NCBI GenBank assembly: GCA_023429995.1
Contig: JAEZCE010000029.1
Span: forward strand, 1-64,000
Direction of reading: 5' to 3'
Source of the DNA: Bacillota bacterium
Lineage (GTDB): Bacteria > Bacillota > UBA4882 > UBA8346
DNA length: 64,000 bases
A program made the position numbers and the translations under genes. A model generated the notes under the pieces. That model was not told the origin of the DNA. It did no database searches and worked only from the letters and a program-made list of their open reading frames with translations. Positions 9,070-17,149 of the stretch are shown here, in pieces. The first letter of the stretch is position 1. Each line of letters begins with the position of its first letter.

Positions 9070-10515
9070 TTACTTAAACATCAATCCTAACAATGAGTTA
9101 ACCGGTAGGATCAGTTTAGGGATTATAAACCAGAAAAAGATTCCGCAACCAACAGTGATAAAAGCCAGAATAATAGCAGGCCAGTATAAAACCGGAGCTA
9201 CTTCATGCACATCTTCCAACCCTTGCTTGACTTTTCCAAAAAATACGCTATGTTGAAGAGACAGCAAATATCCGAGCGTAACGATACTGGCAAAAACCGC
9301 TATCAGCGCGTATGAATGATAACCACCCTGCCAAAGGGCGATAATGATAATTAATTTACTCCAAAATCCGGCTAGTGGCGGTATCCCTGCCGTGGAAAGC
9401 AAACCGATAACCGAGGTTACGCCTGTAATCGGCATTTTACCGGCTAAACCGCCAAGTTCATCAAAATTGCGGGTACCGGTAGCCTCTTCCACTGCGCCGG
9501 CGTTGATAAACAATAACGATTTAAACACAGCGTGATTAAAGAAGTGGAATGCGGCTCCGATGATTCCCAGAGGAGAGCCTGTGGCAAATCCCATCATCAT
9601 ATATCCGATTTGACTGATACTCGAAAAAGCCAGCATCCGTTTGTAATTTTTCTGACCCAAAGCCAAGAAGGCGCCCAGTACTACCGAAATAGCGCCAATA
9701 AATAATAACATCGCCGAAAATGGATTTGAAAACCCGAAAACCGCCAAAACAACCCGCATTAAAGTATAAACCCCACAGATTTTCGTCACAATACCGGCCA
9801 GGAGAATCGATACCGGAGACGAAGCCGCCGTGTAAGCATCCGGAAGCCATGCATGAAATGGTATCATACCTGCTTTAACCAAGAATGCAAAAACCACAAA
9901 GGCAAATCCCAACTGAATGAATAAATTACCGGATTTCACTCCTGCAGCGACCTCGTTAAAGGAAACACTACCAGTCATTGCAAATAGGAGCGCCGTTCCC
10001 AATAGCAGAAAAACAGTCGCCGCAGCGGAAAGCATCATGTATTTAAACGAACCCTCAAGGCCTTCGATATCGTTCTGATATGCGATTAAAATATATGCGG
10101 TAATCGAGACAATTTCGAGAAACACATAAAGGGAAAAAAGGTCGGTCGCCATAACCAGACCGTTCATGCCGGTGACAATCAAAAGAAGTAACGCATTATA
10201 ACCGGGCCGCCGGTCCGGGTGCAAATTAAAACCAGCCGAATATATGGCTGTCACCAAAGCCACCAATCCGATTGCCGCCAGGGCAATTAATGATAAGCCA
10301 TCCACGGTTAAGGCAAGTTTTTGCCCGAGAAGCCACTCGGTAAGCATTAACTTTTGATGGCTCACCAAATTATGAAAAGCGATCCATCCTGTCATTACTA
10401 CCAGGTAAAGGCAAACCAGAGTCGTAATCCAAGTCGAAGCTTTGGCCCATATTTTTCGTATTATCGGCATAATTGCTGCGCCCAATAAAGGCACAAGTAT
10501 AAATGCTAAAAGCAC
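9070..10515 (-). CDS. antiporter-like membrane subunit, NuoM/NuoN/MrpD family
   Basis: About 481 residues with roughly 14 transmembrane helices. The AFLVKAGMIPFHAWLPDAYTAA stretch contains the lysine and conserved histidine region of the ion-translocating half-channel, and KRMLAFSSISQIGYM is the second family signature. A GTG at 10515 preceded by GGGGGA six bases upstream is the likely start; a TTG eight codons earlier would give the longer form. This is the third antiporter-like subunit of the operon. Confidence 0.88.
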   Translation of the reverse strand: MLLAFILVPLLGAAIMPIIRKIWAKASTWITTLVCLYLVVMTGWIAFHNLVSHQKLMLTEWLLGQKLALTVDGLSLIALAAIGLVALVTAIYSAGFNLHPDRRPGYNALLLLIVTGMNGLVMATDLFSLYVFLEIVSITAYILIAYQNDIEGLEGSFKYMMLSAAATVFLLLGTALLFAMTGSVSFNEVAAGVKSGNLFIQLGFAFVVFAFLVKAGMIPFHAWLPDAYTAASSPVSILLAGIVTKICGVYTLMRVVLAVFGFSNPFSAMLLFIGAISVVLGAFLALGQKNYKRMLAFSSISQIGYMMMGFATGSPLGIIGAAFHFFNHAVFKSLLFINAGAVEEATGTRNFDELGGLAGKMPITGVTSVIGLLSTAGIPPLAGFWSKLIIIIALWQGGYHSYALIAVFASIVTLGYLLSLQHSVFFGKVKQGLEDVHEVAPVLYWPAIILAFITVGCGIFFWFIIPKLILPVNSLLGLMFK

Positions 10516-10599
10516 GGCTCTTCCCCCTATAGCGTTCAACGATTTTTTTAACCATCCCGGCTGGAGTTTTTCCGTTTCTTCAGCGACCGGGTGGATTAA

Positions 10600-12438
10600 C
10601 TATTTAAAAAAACACATAAAATAAACGAGTAAGCACAAAAAACCCCCTAAAGACCAAGCCAAATAATTGCCATAGACTCCATTATGGAAGCGGCGGGCTT
10701 CGGAAATAAACCCGGCTGTAGTCGGGACCAGTACTTGATAGACCCAATTGATTCCCCGGTCAATCCAGTAAAGCCCGAGGGCTGCATATCGTCCAATTGT
10801 TTTGCCTTGAACGTAAGGGTCAAATATTTGACGTTCGGCCCAATTATAAATATACTTAAATCCCGGAGCCGTCCTGAAGTGATCCGATGAATCAACACTG
10901 CTGCCGCTCAACCGGACTCCAATGGCGTGATCGATAATGGCAATCAGTAAAGTGAATAAAGTAAACAACACCAATTGATTCAAACTAAAAACATAATGAA
11001 TATTAATAACATCGCTGCGTAAGCCCTCTCCTAAATGGGGCTTAAGTAAATAATCAAAGGGAAAACTGGGATAAACGCCAAAAAATATTGCAGCAACAGC
11101 TAAGAGAGCCATGGGAGTTATCATACTCCAATGAGCTTCTTGGGTCTCATTTTGGTCTGAAACTGTTTTTCCAAAAAATATCGCATGGCCCAATTTTAAG
11201 AATGTAGCCGCAGTGAAAAGCGTCCCTAAGACTGCCGCCAAGAAAAAGATTCGATAATTGGTTTGTAAAACTCCGTCAAAAATCATTTGTTTCGAAATAA
11301 AACCGCCAAAAAGCGGAATCCCGGAAACAGCAGCCCCAGCTATAGCAAAGCAGATAAATGTAAACGGCATAACTTTCCAAAGACCGCCTAATTTTCTTAA
11401 GTCAGTTGTACCCGTTTGCTTTTCCAATGAGCCGCCTACGAACACCAAACAACATTCACAAATGACTTGGTTTATCATTTGAAAAATACCGCCGGCAATC
11501 GCAACCGGGATACCCGTACCGATTCCCAGAAGCATATATCCGACCTGACTGATTGTACAATACGAAAGTGATCGCTTAAAGTCGGTTTGAATGAAGGCCA
11601 TCATCACAGCAAAAACGATCGTAATTGCTCCGACGGACATCACAAAAATTCTCATTCCCAAAGAAACTGTAAAAAACTCCAAAACGATTCGGGTTGCTAA
11701 ATAAATGCCCAACAGCTTTCCCAGAGCTGCCGGCAAAATCGCCATGAAAGGTATTGGAGCGTCTTTCGCGGCATCCGGGAGCCATGTATGGAAAGGGATA
11801 GCTCCTGCTTTAGCGATTGCGCCGATAAACATCAATACAAAAGCAACAGCGCCTACCCCCGTCGTATCCAAATGGATATCCGTCATTACCGTCGTTTTGG
11901 CTTGGGCTTCAATGATACCGATTCCAAACATCAAGCAAAGATCGGCTAATCCTACAATAACAAAAGCCTTAACAGCTGTTCTATATGAGCCTTCGCTTCC
12001 CGAATTAATCATGGCAAACAAAGTAATCAATAGAGCTTCCCAGAAGAAAAGCATAATAATCAAATTATTGGCCAAGGCGGCGCCAATCGCCATAGCTTCC
12101 GTCAAGAAAAGAAAACCGTAAAATTGGTTATTGCGGGGGTGTTTTAACATAAAAGTGAAGGAATATAAAACCGTCAAAAAAGCTGCCCCGGTTATCGCAA
12201 TGATTACGAGTTGATTAAATTGGCCAAACCTTAATTGAAAATCCATCCCAAACCCGGCAAACGGCCTTATAAAGCTAATCGGTTGGGGCGGACCCCAAAT
12301 CAAAATCGTCAGATAAACCATAAAAGCTGAAACCGCGACATTGATAACTTCCCAGAAACTTTTGACCTTGGCCGGGAAAGCCAGCAATATGGCACCGTAA
12401 AGCGCCGGAATAAGAATTAATAATAGTAAAATACTCAT
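10600..12438 (-). CDS. antiporter-like membrane subunit, NuoL family
   Basis: A 612-residue subunit, longer than its two paralogues because of an extra C-terminal region with additional helices, as NuoL has for its lateral helix. GAIAKAGAIPFHTWLPDAAKDAP and KRSLSYCTISQVGYM are the family signatures with the proton-path lysine. It begins at the last base of the preceding antiporter-like gene (ATG overlapping its stop). Role: ion pumping in the membrane arm. Confidence 0.9.
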   Translation of the reverse strand: MSILLLLILIPALYGAILLAFPAKVKSFWEVINVAVSAFMVYLTILIWGPPQPISFIRPFAGFGMDFQLRFGQFNQLVIIAITGAAFLTVLYSFTFMLKHPRNNQFYGFLFLTEAMAIGAALANNLIIMLFFWEALLITLFAMINSGSEGSYRTAVKAFVIVGLADLCLMFGIGIIEAQAKTTVMTDIHLDTTGVGAVAFVLMFIGAIAKAGAIPFHTWLPDAAKDAPIPFMAILPAALGKLLGIYLATRIVLEFFTVSLGMRIFVMSVGAITIVFAVMMAFIQTDFKRSLSYCTISQVGYMLLGIGTGIPVAIAGGIFQMINQVICECCLVFVGGSLEKQTGTTDLRKLGGLWKVMPFTFICFAIAGAAVSGIPLFGGFISKQMIFDGVLQTNYRIFFLAAVLGTLFTAATFLKLGHAIFFGKTVSDQNETQEAHWSMITPMALLAVAAIFFGVYPSFPFDYLLKPHLGEGLRSDVINIHYVFSLNQLVLFTLFTLLIAIIDHAIGVRLSGSSVDSSDHFRTAPGFKYIYNWAERQIFDPYVQGKTIGRYAALGLYWIDRGINWVYQVLVPTTAGFISEARRFHNGVYGNYLAWSLGGFLCLLVYFMCFFK

Positions 12439-13859
12439 TATAAACTCCCCATCATCTGCCGCAAGGCAATTTGTATAAATTCACTGGGATAATGCACCAG
12501 AAACCCGCTTATAAGGGACAAACCTGCTAATAAAGCAACTGCGAAAAGCATGGTTTGAGAGCCTTCCTTGGCGGGGATTTTCAACTCTCCCATAAATACG
12601 ATGATGAACAATCTTAATAAATATAATATGGTAAGAAAAGCGCCTAATATAAATGCTGCCGCTAACCACAAATTTCCTTCTTCAATCGCTCCCGATATCA
12701 CCATATGTTTACTAAAGAAGCCTCCAAATGGCGGAATCCCCATCACCGACAACGCGCAAAAGGCAAAGGAAATCGCCGTAATCGGCATGGTTTGGAGCAA
12801 GCCCCCCATTTTCCGAATATCTTTCGTATGGGTATTATGTTCGATGATACCGGCGCAAAGAAATAACCCGCCTTTGGCTATTCCATGCATTAAGATAAAA
12901 AGTAATGCGCCCCCAACGGCTAAAGGGTTGTGCATAAAGAGTCCGAGAAAGATGAATGCCAATTGGCTCACGGTTGAATAGGCAATAATTCTTTTAATAT
13001 CCGTTTCAACCAGCGCTGCCCCACCCGCGACAATGGCGCTTATTGCAATGACAATCGCCAATATTTCATTCCACATTCCTGAGAGGACGAGACCTCCGAC
13101 AAATATACGGGCGAAGGCAAAAACACCGATTTTGACCAAAACTGCCGCATGAAGCAACGCAGTAACCGGAGAAGGAGCCACTCCAGCATCCGGGAGCCAG
13201 GAATGAAATGGCAAGGTGGCCGATTTAGAAAAGATACCGCACATAATAAGGAGGACCGCCAAATCCGGGGCCAATTTCCCGCGCATCACCCGCAAATCAA
13301 AACTCCCGTAACTGTTGTATAAAATCACAAAACCCATCAACATTGCCAAAGCGCCAAAGACTGTTATCAAAAAAGCTTTATCGGCACGCAACACTACGTC
13401 CCGTTCCCGGTAAAACCCAATCAATCTCCAACAGCATATTGCCGCGATTTCCCAAAACAGATAGATAAAAACTAAATTTTGTGAATAAACAAGTCCAGTC
13501 ATAGCCCCTAAAAATAAAACAACCATCATGTAGTATTCATTTTGATTTTTATCATGCTGGATATAACCAAATGAATATAAGATGATGATAATTCCTAAAA
13601 ACGAAGAGGCCAGCGCCATAAAAACTCCCAGCGCGTCTGAACTAAAAATCGGGTCAAAGCCGAGCACCCACTTGGCGGAGAAGGTCGGCGTCGTTCCCGA
13701 TAAAATCGGGGCTATCAAAGAAGCAGATGCCAAAAAAGAAATGCTCACAAATAGAATAGCCGCTAAGTTTCTAATTTTGACCGAAAAATGACCGATTATC
13801 GGTATGATAAAAGCACCAACAATCGGCAACAAAATGGCAAACAAAATCATTTTTTCCAT
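12438..13859 (-). CDS. antiporter-like membrane subunit, first gene of the hydrogenase operon
   Basis: A 473-residue NuoM/NuoL/MrpA-type protein with about 14 helices. FSKSATLPFHSWLPDAGVAP and KRIIAYSTVSQLAFI are the conserved half-channel signatures. SFGYI early in the protein is shared with NuoL/MrpA. It is the promoter-proximal gene of a 10-kb operon running to the maturation protease at 3882; nearly all junctions overlap or are under 70 bp. Three antiporter modules predict high ion-pumping capacity. Confidence 0.88.
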   Translation of the reverse strand: MEKMILFAILLPIVGAFIIPIIGHFSVKIRNLAAILFVSISFLASASLIAPILSGTTPTFSAKWVLGFDPIFSSDALGVFMALASSFLGIIIILYSFGYIQHDKNQNEYYMMVVLFLGAMTGLVYSQNLVFIYLFWEIAAICCWRLIGFYRERDVVLRADKAFLITVFGALAMLMGFVILYNSYGSFDLRVMRGKLAPDLAVLLIMCGIFSKSATLPFHSWLPDAGVAPSPVTALLHAAVLVKIGVFAFARIFVGGLVLSGMWNEILAIVIAISAIVAGGAALVETDIKRIIAYSTVSQLAFIFLGLFMHNPLAVGGALLFILMHGIAKGGLFLCAGIIEHNTHTKDIRKMGGLLQTMPITAISFAFCALSVMGIPPFGGFFSKHMVISGAIEEGNLWLAAAFILGAFLTILYLLRLFIIVFMGELKIPAKEGSQTMLFAVALLAGLSLISGFLVHYPSEFIQIALRQMMGSL

Positions 13860-13959
13860 AATTTTCCCTCGCTTGGAATTGATTTTTGCCTTCCTATCAT
13901 CATTTCCAATAATTTAGCTTCAATTCTCAAATACAAAAATTCCATGAAAGACAAAACCA

Positions 13960-13988
13960 AATCAATGGGATTTTTCTATCCATTGATT
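13960..13988 (-). promoter_or_regulatory. inverted repeat in the hydrogenase operon leader
   Basis: Perfect nine-base arms AATCAATGG (13960-13968) and CCATTGATT (13980-13988) sit between the predicted promoter and the first hydrogenase gene. It may be an mRNA hairpin or an operator. It does not match the Rex or FNR consensus. Confidence 0.4.
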
Positions 13989-14031
13989 ATGATCCCACTG
14001 ATATAATAATATTAGAATTATATCCAAATTC

Positions 14032-14059
14032 ATTTTACTATTCTTTTTGATACTGTCAA
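14032..14059 (-). promoter_or_regulatory. sigma-A-type promoter for the hydrogenase operon
   Basis: On the minus strand TTGACA (14059-14054) and TAAAAT (14037-14032) are separated by 16 bp, about 175 bp upstream of the first antiporter-like gene. The rest of 13860-14257 is AT-rich and shows no gene. Confidence 0.55.
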
Positions 14060-14239
14060 GCATAAGTCATCAATTTGACTTTTTTTACTTTATATTGTAA
14101 AAGAAATTTTCCTTATTTCTTTCGGTATTCAAATTTGTTTTACCTTCAAATATGAATAGGTTGTAAACGAAAATTAACATCTTCGTGCCAAAAATAACAT
14201 TCTATAAAAATAATTGCACATACTTCCATTAAGGCAAAA

Positions 14240-14275
14240 AAAATTGCGGGAGTTTATTTAAATAATCCCCGCAAC
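14240..14275 (-). terminator. terminator overlapping the end of a small zinc-ribbon gene
   Basis: On the minus strand TTGCGGGG pairs with CTCCCGCAA around an AT-rich loop and is followed by a run of eight T. The hairpin covers the last codons and stop of the gene at 14258-14410. Confidence 0.75.
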
Positions 14276-14410
14276 TAACCAGCCATTTTTAAAACCATCC
14301 TTCAAATTCTGTTCCACTCTCCGTTTGCTTCTTCCGAATAACGCCGCACTACAGTGTGGGCAATACTCCTTGTGAAACTGAATCTCTTCATGACAATCCG
14401 GGCATTTCAT
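14258..14410 (-). CDS. small zinc-ribbon protein, copy 1
   Basis: A 50-residue ORF. It begins MKCPDCHEEI and contains a second pair, CPHC, at residues 17-20, so two CxxC knuckles 11 residues apart could bind one zinc. The middle is basic (GRSKRR) and the C-terminus is short and hydrophobic (NGWLVAGII). GGAGGTGG stands eight bases before the ATG. The paralogue at 14582-14731 shares almost the whole N-terminal half. Function unknown; small zinc ribbons of this shape occur in nucleic-acid-binding and redox-regulatory proteins. Confidence 0.75.
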   Translation of the reverse strand: MKCPDCHEEIQFHKEYCPHCSAALFGRSKRRVEQNLKDGFKNGWLVAGII

Positions 14411-14432
14411 AATTCATCCACCTCCAAATTTT

Positions 14433-14474
14433 AGCGGGCTAAATTTTGTCCCTATGTTATTTTTTTGTCCCGCT
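14433..14474 (-). promoter_or_regulatory. conserved leader element of zinc-ribbon copy 1
   Basis: Just after the predicted transcription start, AGCGGG (complement of 14469-14474) can pair with CCCGCT (complement of 14433-14438). The A-rich loop contains GGGACAAAA as a direct repeat. The same arrangement is kept in copy 2, so it looks selected. It could be an mRNA structure or a protein operator. Confidence 0.5.
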
Positions 14475-14483
14475 ACTTTATTT

Positions 14484-14512
14484 ATTATATTGTTTTGATT
14501 TCCAAAAATCAA
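14484..14512 (-). promoter_or_regulatory. promoter of zinc-ribbon copy 1
   Basis: Minus strand TTGATT (14512-14507), 17-bp spacer, TATAAT (14489-14484). Identical boxes and spacing occur in copy 2. Confidence 0.75.
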
Positions 14513-14581
14513 CACATTTACCAAAAAGTAACCAGATTTAAACGTGTTTTCAATGTTCGACCCTCACTTACTATATTCCGA

Positions 14582-14731
14582 TTAAACAATTCCCACAATC
14601 GACCAGATACCTTTGGCGCCTTCTTTTGCCTTCTTCTCCGCGTTCCTGTTCCTTCCAAATAAGGAAGCGCTGCAATGCGGACAATACTCCTTGTGAAAAT
14701 GAATTTCCTCATGACAATCTGGGCATTTCAT
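14582..14731 (-). CDS. small zinc-ribbon protein, copy 2
   Basis: A 49-residue ORF starting MKCPDCHEEI with CPHC at 17-20, differing from copy 1 mainly after residue 28 (Lys/Ala-rich NAEKKAKEGAKG, then hydrophobic IWSIVGIV). TGGAGG lies eight bases upstream of the ATG. Conservation of the CxxC pairs and divergence of the linker is what one expects of a translated gene under selection. No known family could be assigned. Confidence 0.75.
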   Translation of the reverse strand: MKCPDCHEEIHFHKEYCPHCSASLFGRNRNAEKKAKEGAKGIWSIVGIV

Positions 14732-14756
14732 ATTTTATATACCTCCATATAATTTT

Positions 14757-14797
14757 GCGGGTCATTTTCTGTCCCTGCTTTTTATTTTCTGTCCCGC
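14757..14797 (-). promoter_or_regulatory. conserved leader element of zinc-ribbon copy 2
   Basis: GCGGG (complement of 14793-14797) and CCCGC (complement of 14757-14761) flank an A-rich loop with two GGGACAGAAAAT direct repeats, the counterpart of 14433-14474. Confidence 0.5.
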
Positions 14798-14807
14798 CGA
14801 CAATTTC

Positions 14808-14836
14808 ATTATATTCATTTCCTTACCAAAAATCAA
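14808..14836 (-). promoter_or_regulatory. promoter of zinc-ribbon copy 2
   Basis: Minus strand TTGATT (14836-14831), 17-bp spacer, TATAAT (14813-14808). Confidence 0.75.
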
Positions 14837-15019
14837 CCGATTTACCCAATAGTAACCAAATCTATACACGTTCTAAATGATCGCTTCTGGACAGGACTTT
14901 ACCGGGCGAAAACCACACGGCCAAATATCTCTCAAATCAACCTAATGTTTTTGTGATTAAAACTCCATCCGATAAAGTTTCATTCCATTGCCAATACCCA
15001 TATATCTTTTTATAACGAT

Positions 15020-15043
15020 ACTTTTGTTTCGTATTACAAAAGT
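15020..15043. promoter_or_regulatory. inverted repeat upstream of the OmpA-domain gene
   Basis: ACTTTTGT (15020-15027) and ACAAAAGT (15036-15043) form eight-base perfect arms around an eight-base spacer, about 190 bp before the gene at 15233. Candidate operator. Nothing else definite is seen in the 350-bp gap 14886-15232. Confidence 0.35.
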
Positions 15044-15232
15044 GGTATAAAGTCAAAGCCCTTGTAATAAAAATGAATCAATACAAATTAAATTGTCAAA
15101 ACTATTTTGAACAGATTCCACGACAGACATTATCGATATTTGATCACTCTGGACAAACTCTTTCTTTCTATGAAAGGGGGGATTAACCAACATTATTCGT
15201 GTTGTCAAATTCTATCAACGGAGGTGATTTAG

Positions 15233-15958
15233 GTGCCAAAGAAAGGATTTACGGAGTTTTTTGCATTCCTCTTTGTTTTAAGTAGTATCGTTCTTGGCTA
15301 TTCCATGCCTCAAATTTGTACAGCTGCCGGAATTCAAAATGATAAATCTCCGAGTGACATTTTAGATAAAATTACGGTTTTTAAAACATCCTTGGCTGAT
15401 CAGGACAATTCTAATGTTACTCCAGCTGATACTCAAAATTCACAAAACACAACAGAGAATTCTTCTGCAATTACAACTTCAACCGATAACAAAACCAATG
15501 CCAAAGAAGCTGCTCCATCCGAAGAAGTTGCTCCTGCTGAAGAGGCTGCTCCTGCCGAAGAAACCACCATATTCCAAATAGCTGAACTTAACAAATCGTT
15601 AAGCTCCATCTACTTTGGATTTGACAAATCAACTGTACGTCAAGACCAACGTATCGCTCTTGACAATGCCGTAAAAATACTTAATACCGATGCGAAACTA
15701 TATATTTCCCTTAGTGGATTTACCGATGAACGCGGAACTAAGAAATACAACTTAGCCTTATCAACTCGACGAGCCGAAGCTATCAAAAATTATTTGATAG
15801 CACAGGGCATTGACCCCGCTCGCATTCTGATCTTCGCTTATGGCGAAGATTTCCCGCTCAAAAAAGACCATAACGAATCAGCTTGGCGTTTCAACCGCCG
15901 AGTGGATATCCGGTTATGGGAGGCTCTCCCGACCAGAGAGCAAAGCGTGAAAAAATAA
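15233..15958 (+). CDS. secreted OmpA-domain (peptidoglycan-binding) protein
   Basis: A 241-residue protein starting with GTG, with GGAGG eight bases upstream. An N-terminal hydrophobic signal segment (about 8-27) is followed by a low-complexity linker with EEVAPAEEAAPAEE repeats (about 95-111) and a C-terminal OmpA domain (about 124-233). The diaminopimelate-binding residues are present: D164 in SGFTDERG and R180 in LSTRRAEA. Such proteins tether the outer membrane or envelope complexes to peptidoglycan. The signal peptide has C29 near its end, but the context ICTAAG is not a clean lipobox. Supports a diderm envelope. Confidence 0.88.
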   Translation: MPKKGFTEFFAFLFVLSSIVLGYSMPQICTAAGIQNDKSPSDILDKITVFKTSLADQDNSNVTPADTQNSQNTTENSSAITTSTDNKTNAKEAAPSEEVAPAEEAAPAEETTIFQIAELNKSLSSIYFGFDKSTVRQDQRIALDNAVKILNTDAKLYISLSGFTDERGTKKYNLALSTRRAEAIKNYLIAQGIDPARILIFAYGEDFPLKKDHNESAWRFNRRVDIRLWEALPTREQSVKK

Positions 15959-15964
15959 ACAGAA

Positions 15965-16009
15965 AAAAGGCTGTCTCAATTTTCCTTCTGAGAGACAGCC
16001 TCTTTTTTA
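15965..16009. terminator. bidirectional terminator between the OmpA gene and rplT
   Basis: Arms GGCTGTCTC (15969-15977) and GAGACAGCC (15992-16000), with A run left and T run right. It serves the OmpA-domain gene on the plus strand and infC-rpmI-rplT on the minus strand. Confidence 0.9.
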
Positions 16010-16024
16010 TACACTTTTGACTAA

Positions 16025-16375
16025 TTATTTGGATTTAGCAACACTCACTAAATCCTTAAAAGCTTCACCGTCATGTACAGCCAAATCCGCTAATATCTTT
16101 CGGTCAACCTGAACTCCGGCTTTCTTAAGACCGCTAATAAACGTGCTGTATGACATACCATTCAAACGGGCTGCAGCATTAATTCTGGTAATCCAAAGTT
16201 TTCTGAAATCACGTTTTTTAGCTCTGCGATCCCGTAAAGCATAAGCTAAAGATTTAAGCACCTGCGAATTGGCAGGTCTAAAAATCCTGCTTTTTGAACC
16301 ACGATAGCCTTTCGCAAGCTTTAAAATCTTTTTATGACGATGGCGAGACGTAAAACCGCCTTTTGATCTTGGCAT
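16025..16375 (-). CDS. rplT: 50S ribosomal protein L20
   Basis: A 116-residue basic protein with the standard L20 sequence (SRHRHKKILKLAKGYRG near 9-25, RDFRKLWITRINAA near 56-69). It binds 23S rRNA early in assembly and in Firmicutes also represses its own operon by binding the infC leader. Third gene of infC-rpmI-rplT. Confidence 0.98.
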   Translation of the reverse strand: MPRSKGGFTSRHRHKKILKLAKGYRGSKSRIFRPANSQVLKSLAYALRDRRAKKRDFRKLWITRINAAARLNGMSYSTFISGLKKAGVQVDRKILADLAVHDGEAFKDLVSVAKSK

Positions 16376-16428
16376 GATAAATCCCCCTATCCAATATTTG
16401 AGAATGGAAAAATTGTCGTAAAGGCCGA

Positions 16429-16623
16429 TTAAAGGCCCAACATTCTCTTAACTCTTCTCATGTCGCCATGAGCGACAATCCCGGCTTTTCGTAAACCGCG
16501 TTTACGCTTTGAACTTTTTGATTCCAAAAGATGGCTTTTGAAAGCATTATTCTTTTTAACTTTGCCACTGCCAGTCACTGTGAGACGCTTAGCAGCCCCA
16601 CGATGGGTTTTCATTTTTGGCAT
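16429..16623 (-). CDS. rpmI: 50S ribosomal protein L35
   Basis: A 64-residue, strongly basic protein beginning MPKMKTHRGAAKR, the conserved L35 N-terminus. It lies between infC and rplT, spaced 13 and 53 bp, in the usual operon order. Confidence 0.98.
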   Translation of the reverse strand: MPKMKTHRGAAKRLTVTGSGKVKKNNAFKSHLLESKSSKRKRGLRKAGIVAHGDMRRVKRMLGL

Positions 16624-16636
16624 AGAAATTTCCTCC

Positions 16637-17149
16637 CTATTCTGATTTGCAGGCTAAAATCATAATCATATTTTTACCTTCGATTTTAGGTTCCCGTTCC
16701 ATAATGGCGTTTTCCTGAACACCTTCAAAAAGTTGCTTTAGAAGAGTTTTCCCTAATTCAGCATGAACTATCTCCCGGCCACGGAAACGGATAATTGCTT
16801 TGACTTTATCGCCATCCTTGAGAAACTTTTGGGCAGCCTTCACCTTAACTTGAAAATCATGTTCTTCTATCTTCGGCGTCATTCTGATTTCCTTGACTTC
16901 AATGATTTTCTGTTTTTTTCGGGCTTCCCGTTCACGTTTGCTCTGCTCGTAACAATATTTTCCATAATCCATAATACGGCAAACAGGCGGTTTCGCAGTT
17001 GGAGCAACTTCAACCAAGTCAAGATCTTTCTCAAGAGATATCTTTAAAGCATCTCTAACCAACATAATTCCCAATTGTTCCCCATCGGAGCTAACGACCC
17101 GGATCTCCTTGGCCCGGATCTCCTCATTGATTCGCAACTCGTTACTAAT
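16637..17149 (-). CDS. infC: translation initiation factor IF-3 with a probable ATT start
   Basis: IF-3 prevents 50S joining and proofreads the initiator codon. The N-terminal (INEEIRAKEIRVV) and C-terminal (KVKAIIRFRGREI) domains are complete. No ATG exists at the expected N-terminus. The frame offers ATT at 17149, with GGAGG nine bases before it, giving I-S-N-E-L-R-I-N-E-E-I, which matches the usual IF-3 N-terminus; the TTG at 17137 is 21 bases from the Shine-Dalgarno and less likely. ATT/AUU starts on infC are known in other bacteria and give autoregulation because IF-3 discriminates against them. First gene of the infC-rpmI-rplT operon. Confidence 0.95.
   Translation of the reverse strand: MSNELRINEEIRAKEIRVVSSDGEQLGIMLVRDALKISLEKDLDLVEVAPTAKPPVCRIMDYGKYCYEQSKREREARKKQKIIEVKEIRMTPKIEEHDFQVKVKAAQKFLKDGDKVKAIIRFRGREIVHAELGKTLLKQLFEGVQENAIMEREPKIEGKNMIMILACKSE

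Larger units (their letters stand above)
14258..14885 (-). repeat. tandem duplication of a ~320-bp gene-plus-promoter unit
   Basis: Unit 1 (about 14258-14560) and unit 2 (about 14582-14885) match in coding sequence, leader, -10 and -35 boxes and about 50 bp upstream of the -35 box, where TTACC, AGTAACCA and ACG.GTT blocks are shared. The duplication therefore moved the control region together with the gene. Confidence 0.8.

Noticed and set aside
14465..14712. Frames of 64-65 codons overlapping the zinc-ribbon copy 2
   Set aside because: They are alternative-frame shadows of the 49-aa gene, which has the better ribosome-binding site, promoter and a conserved paralogue.
15965..16009. MITE end sharing GGCTGTCTC with other sites
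   Set aside because: It is placed and shaped as an ordinary bidirectional terminator between convergent genes; the short similarity alone is not enough.
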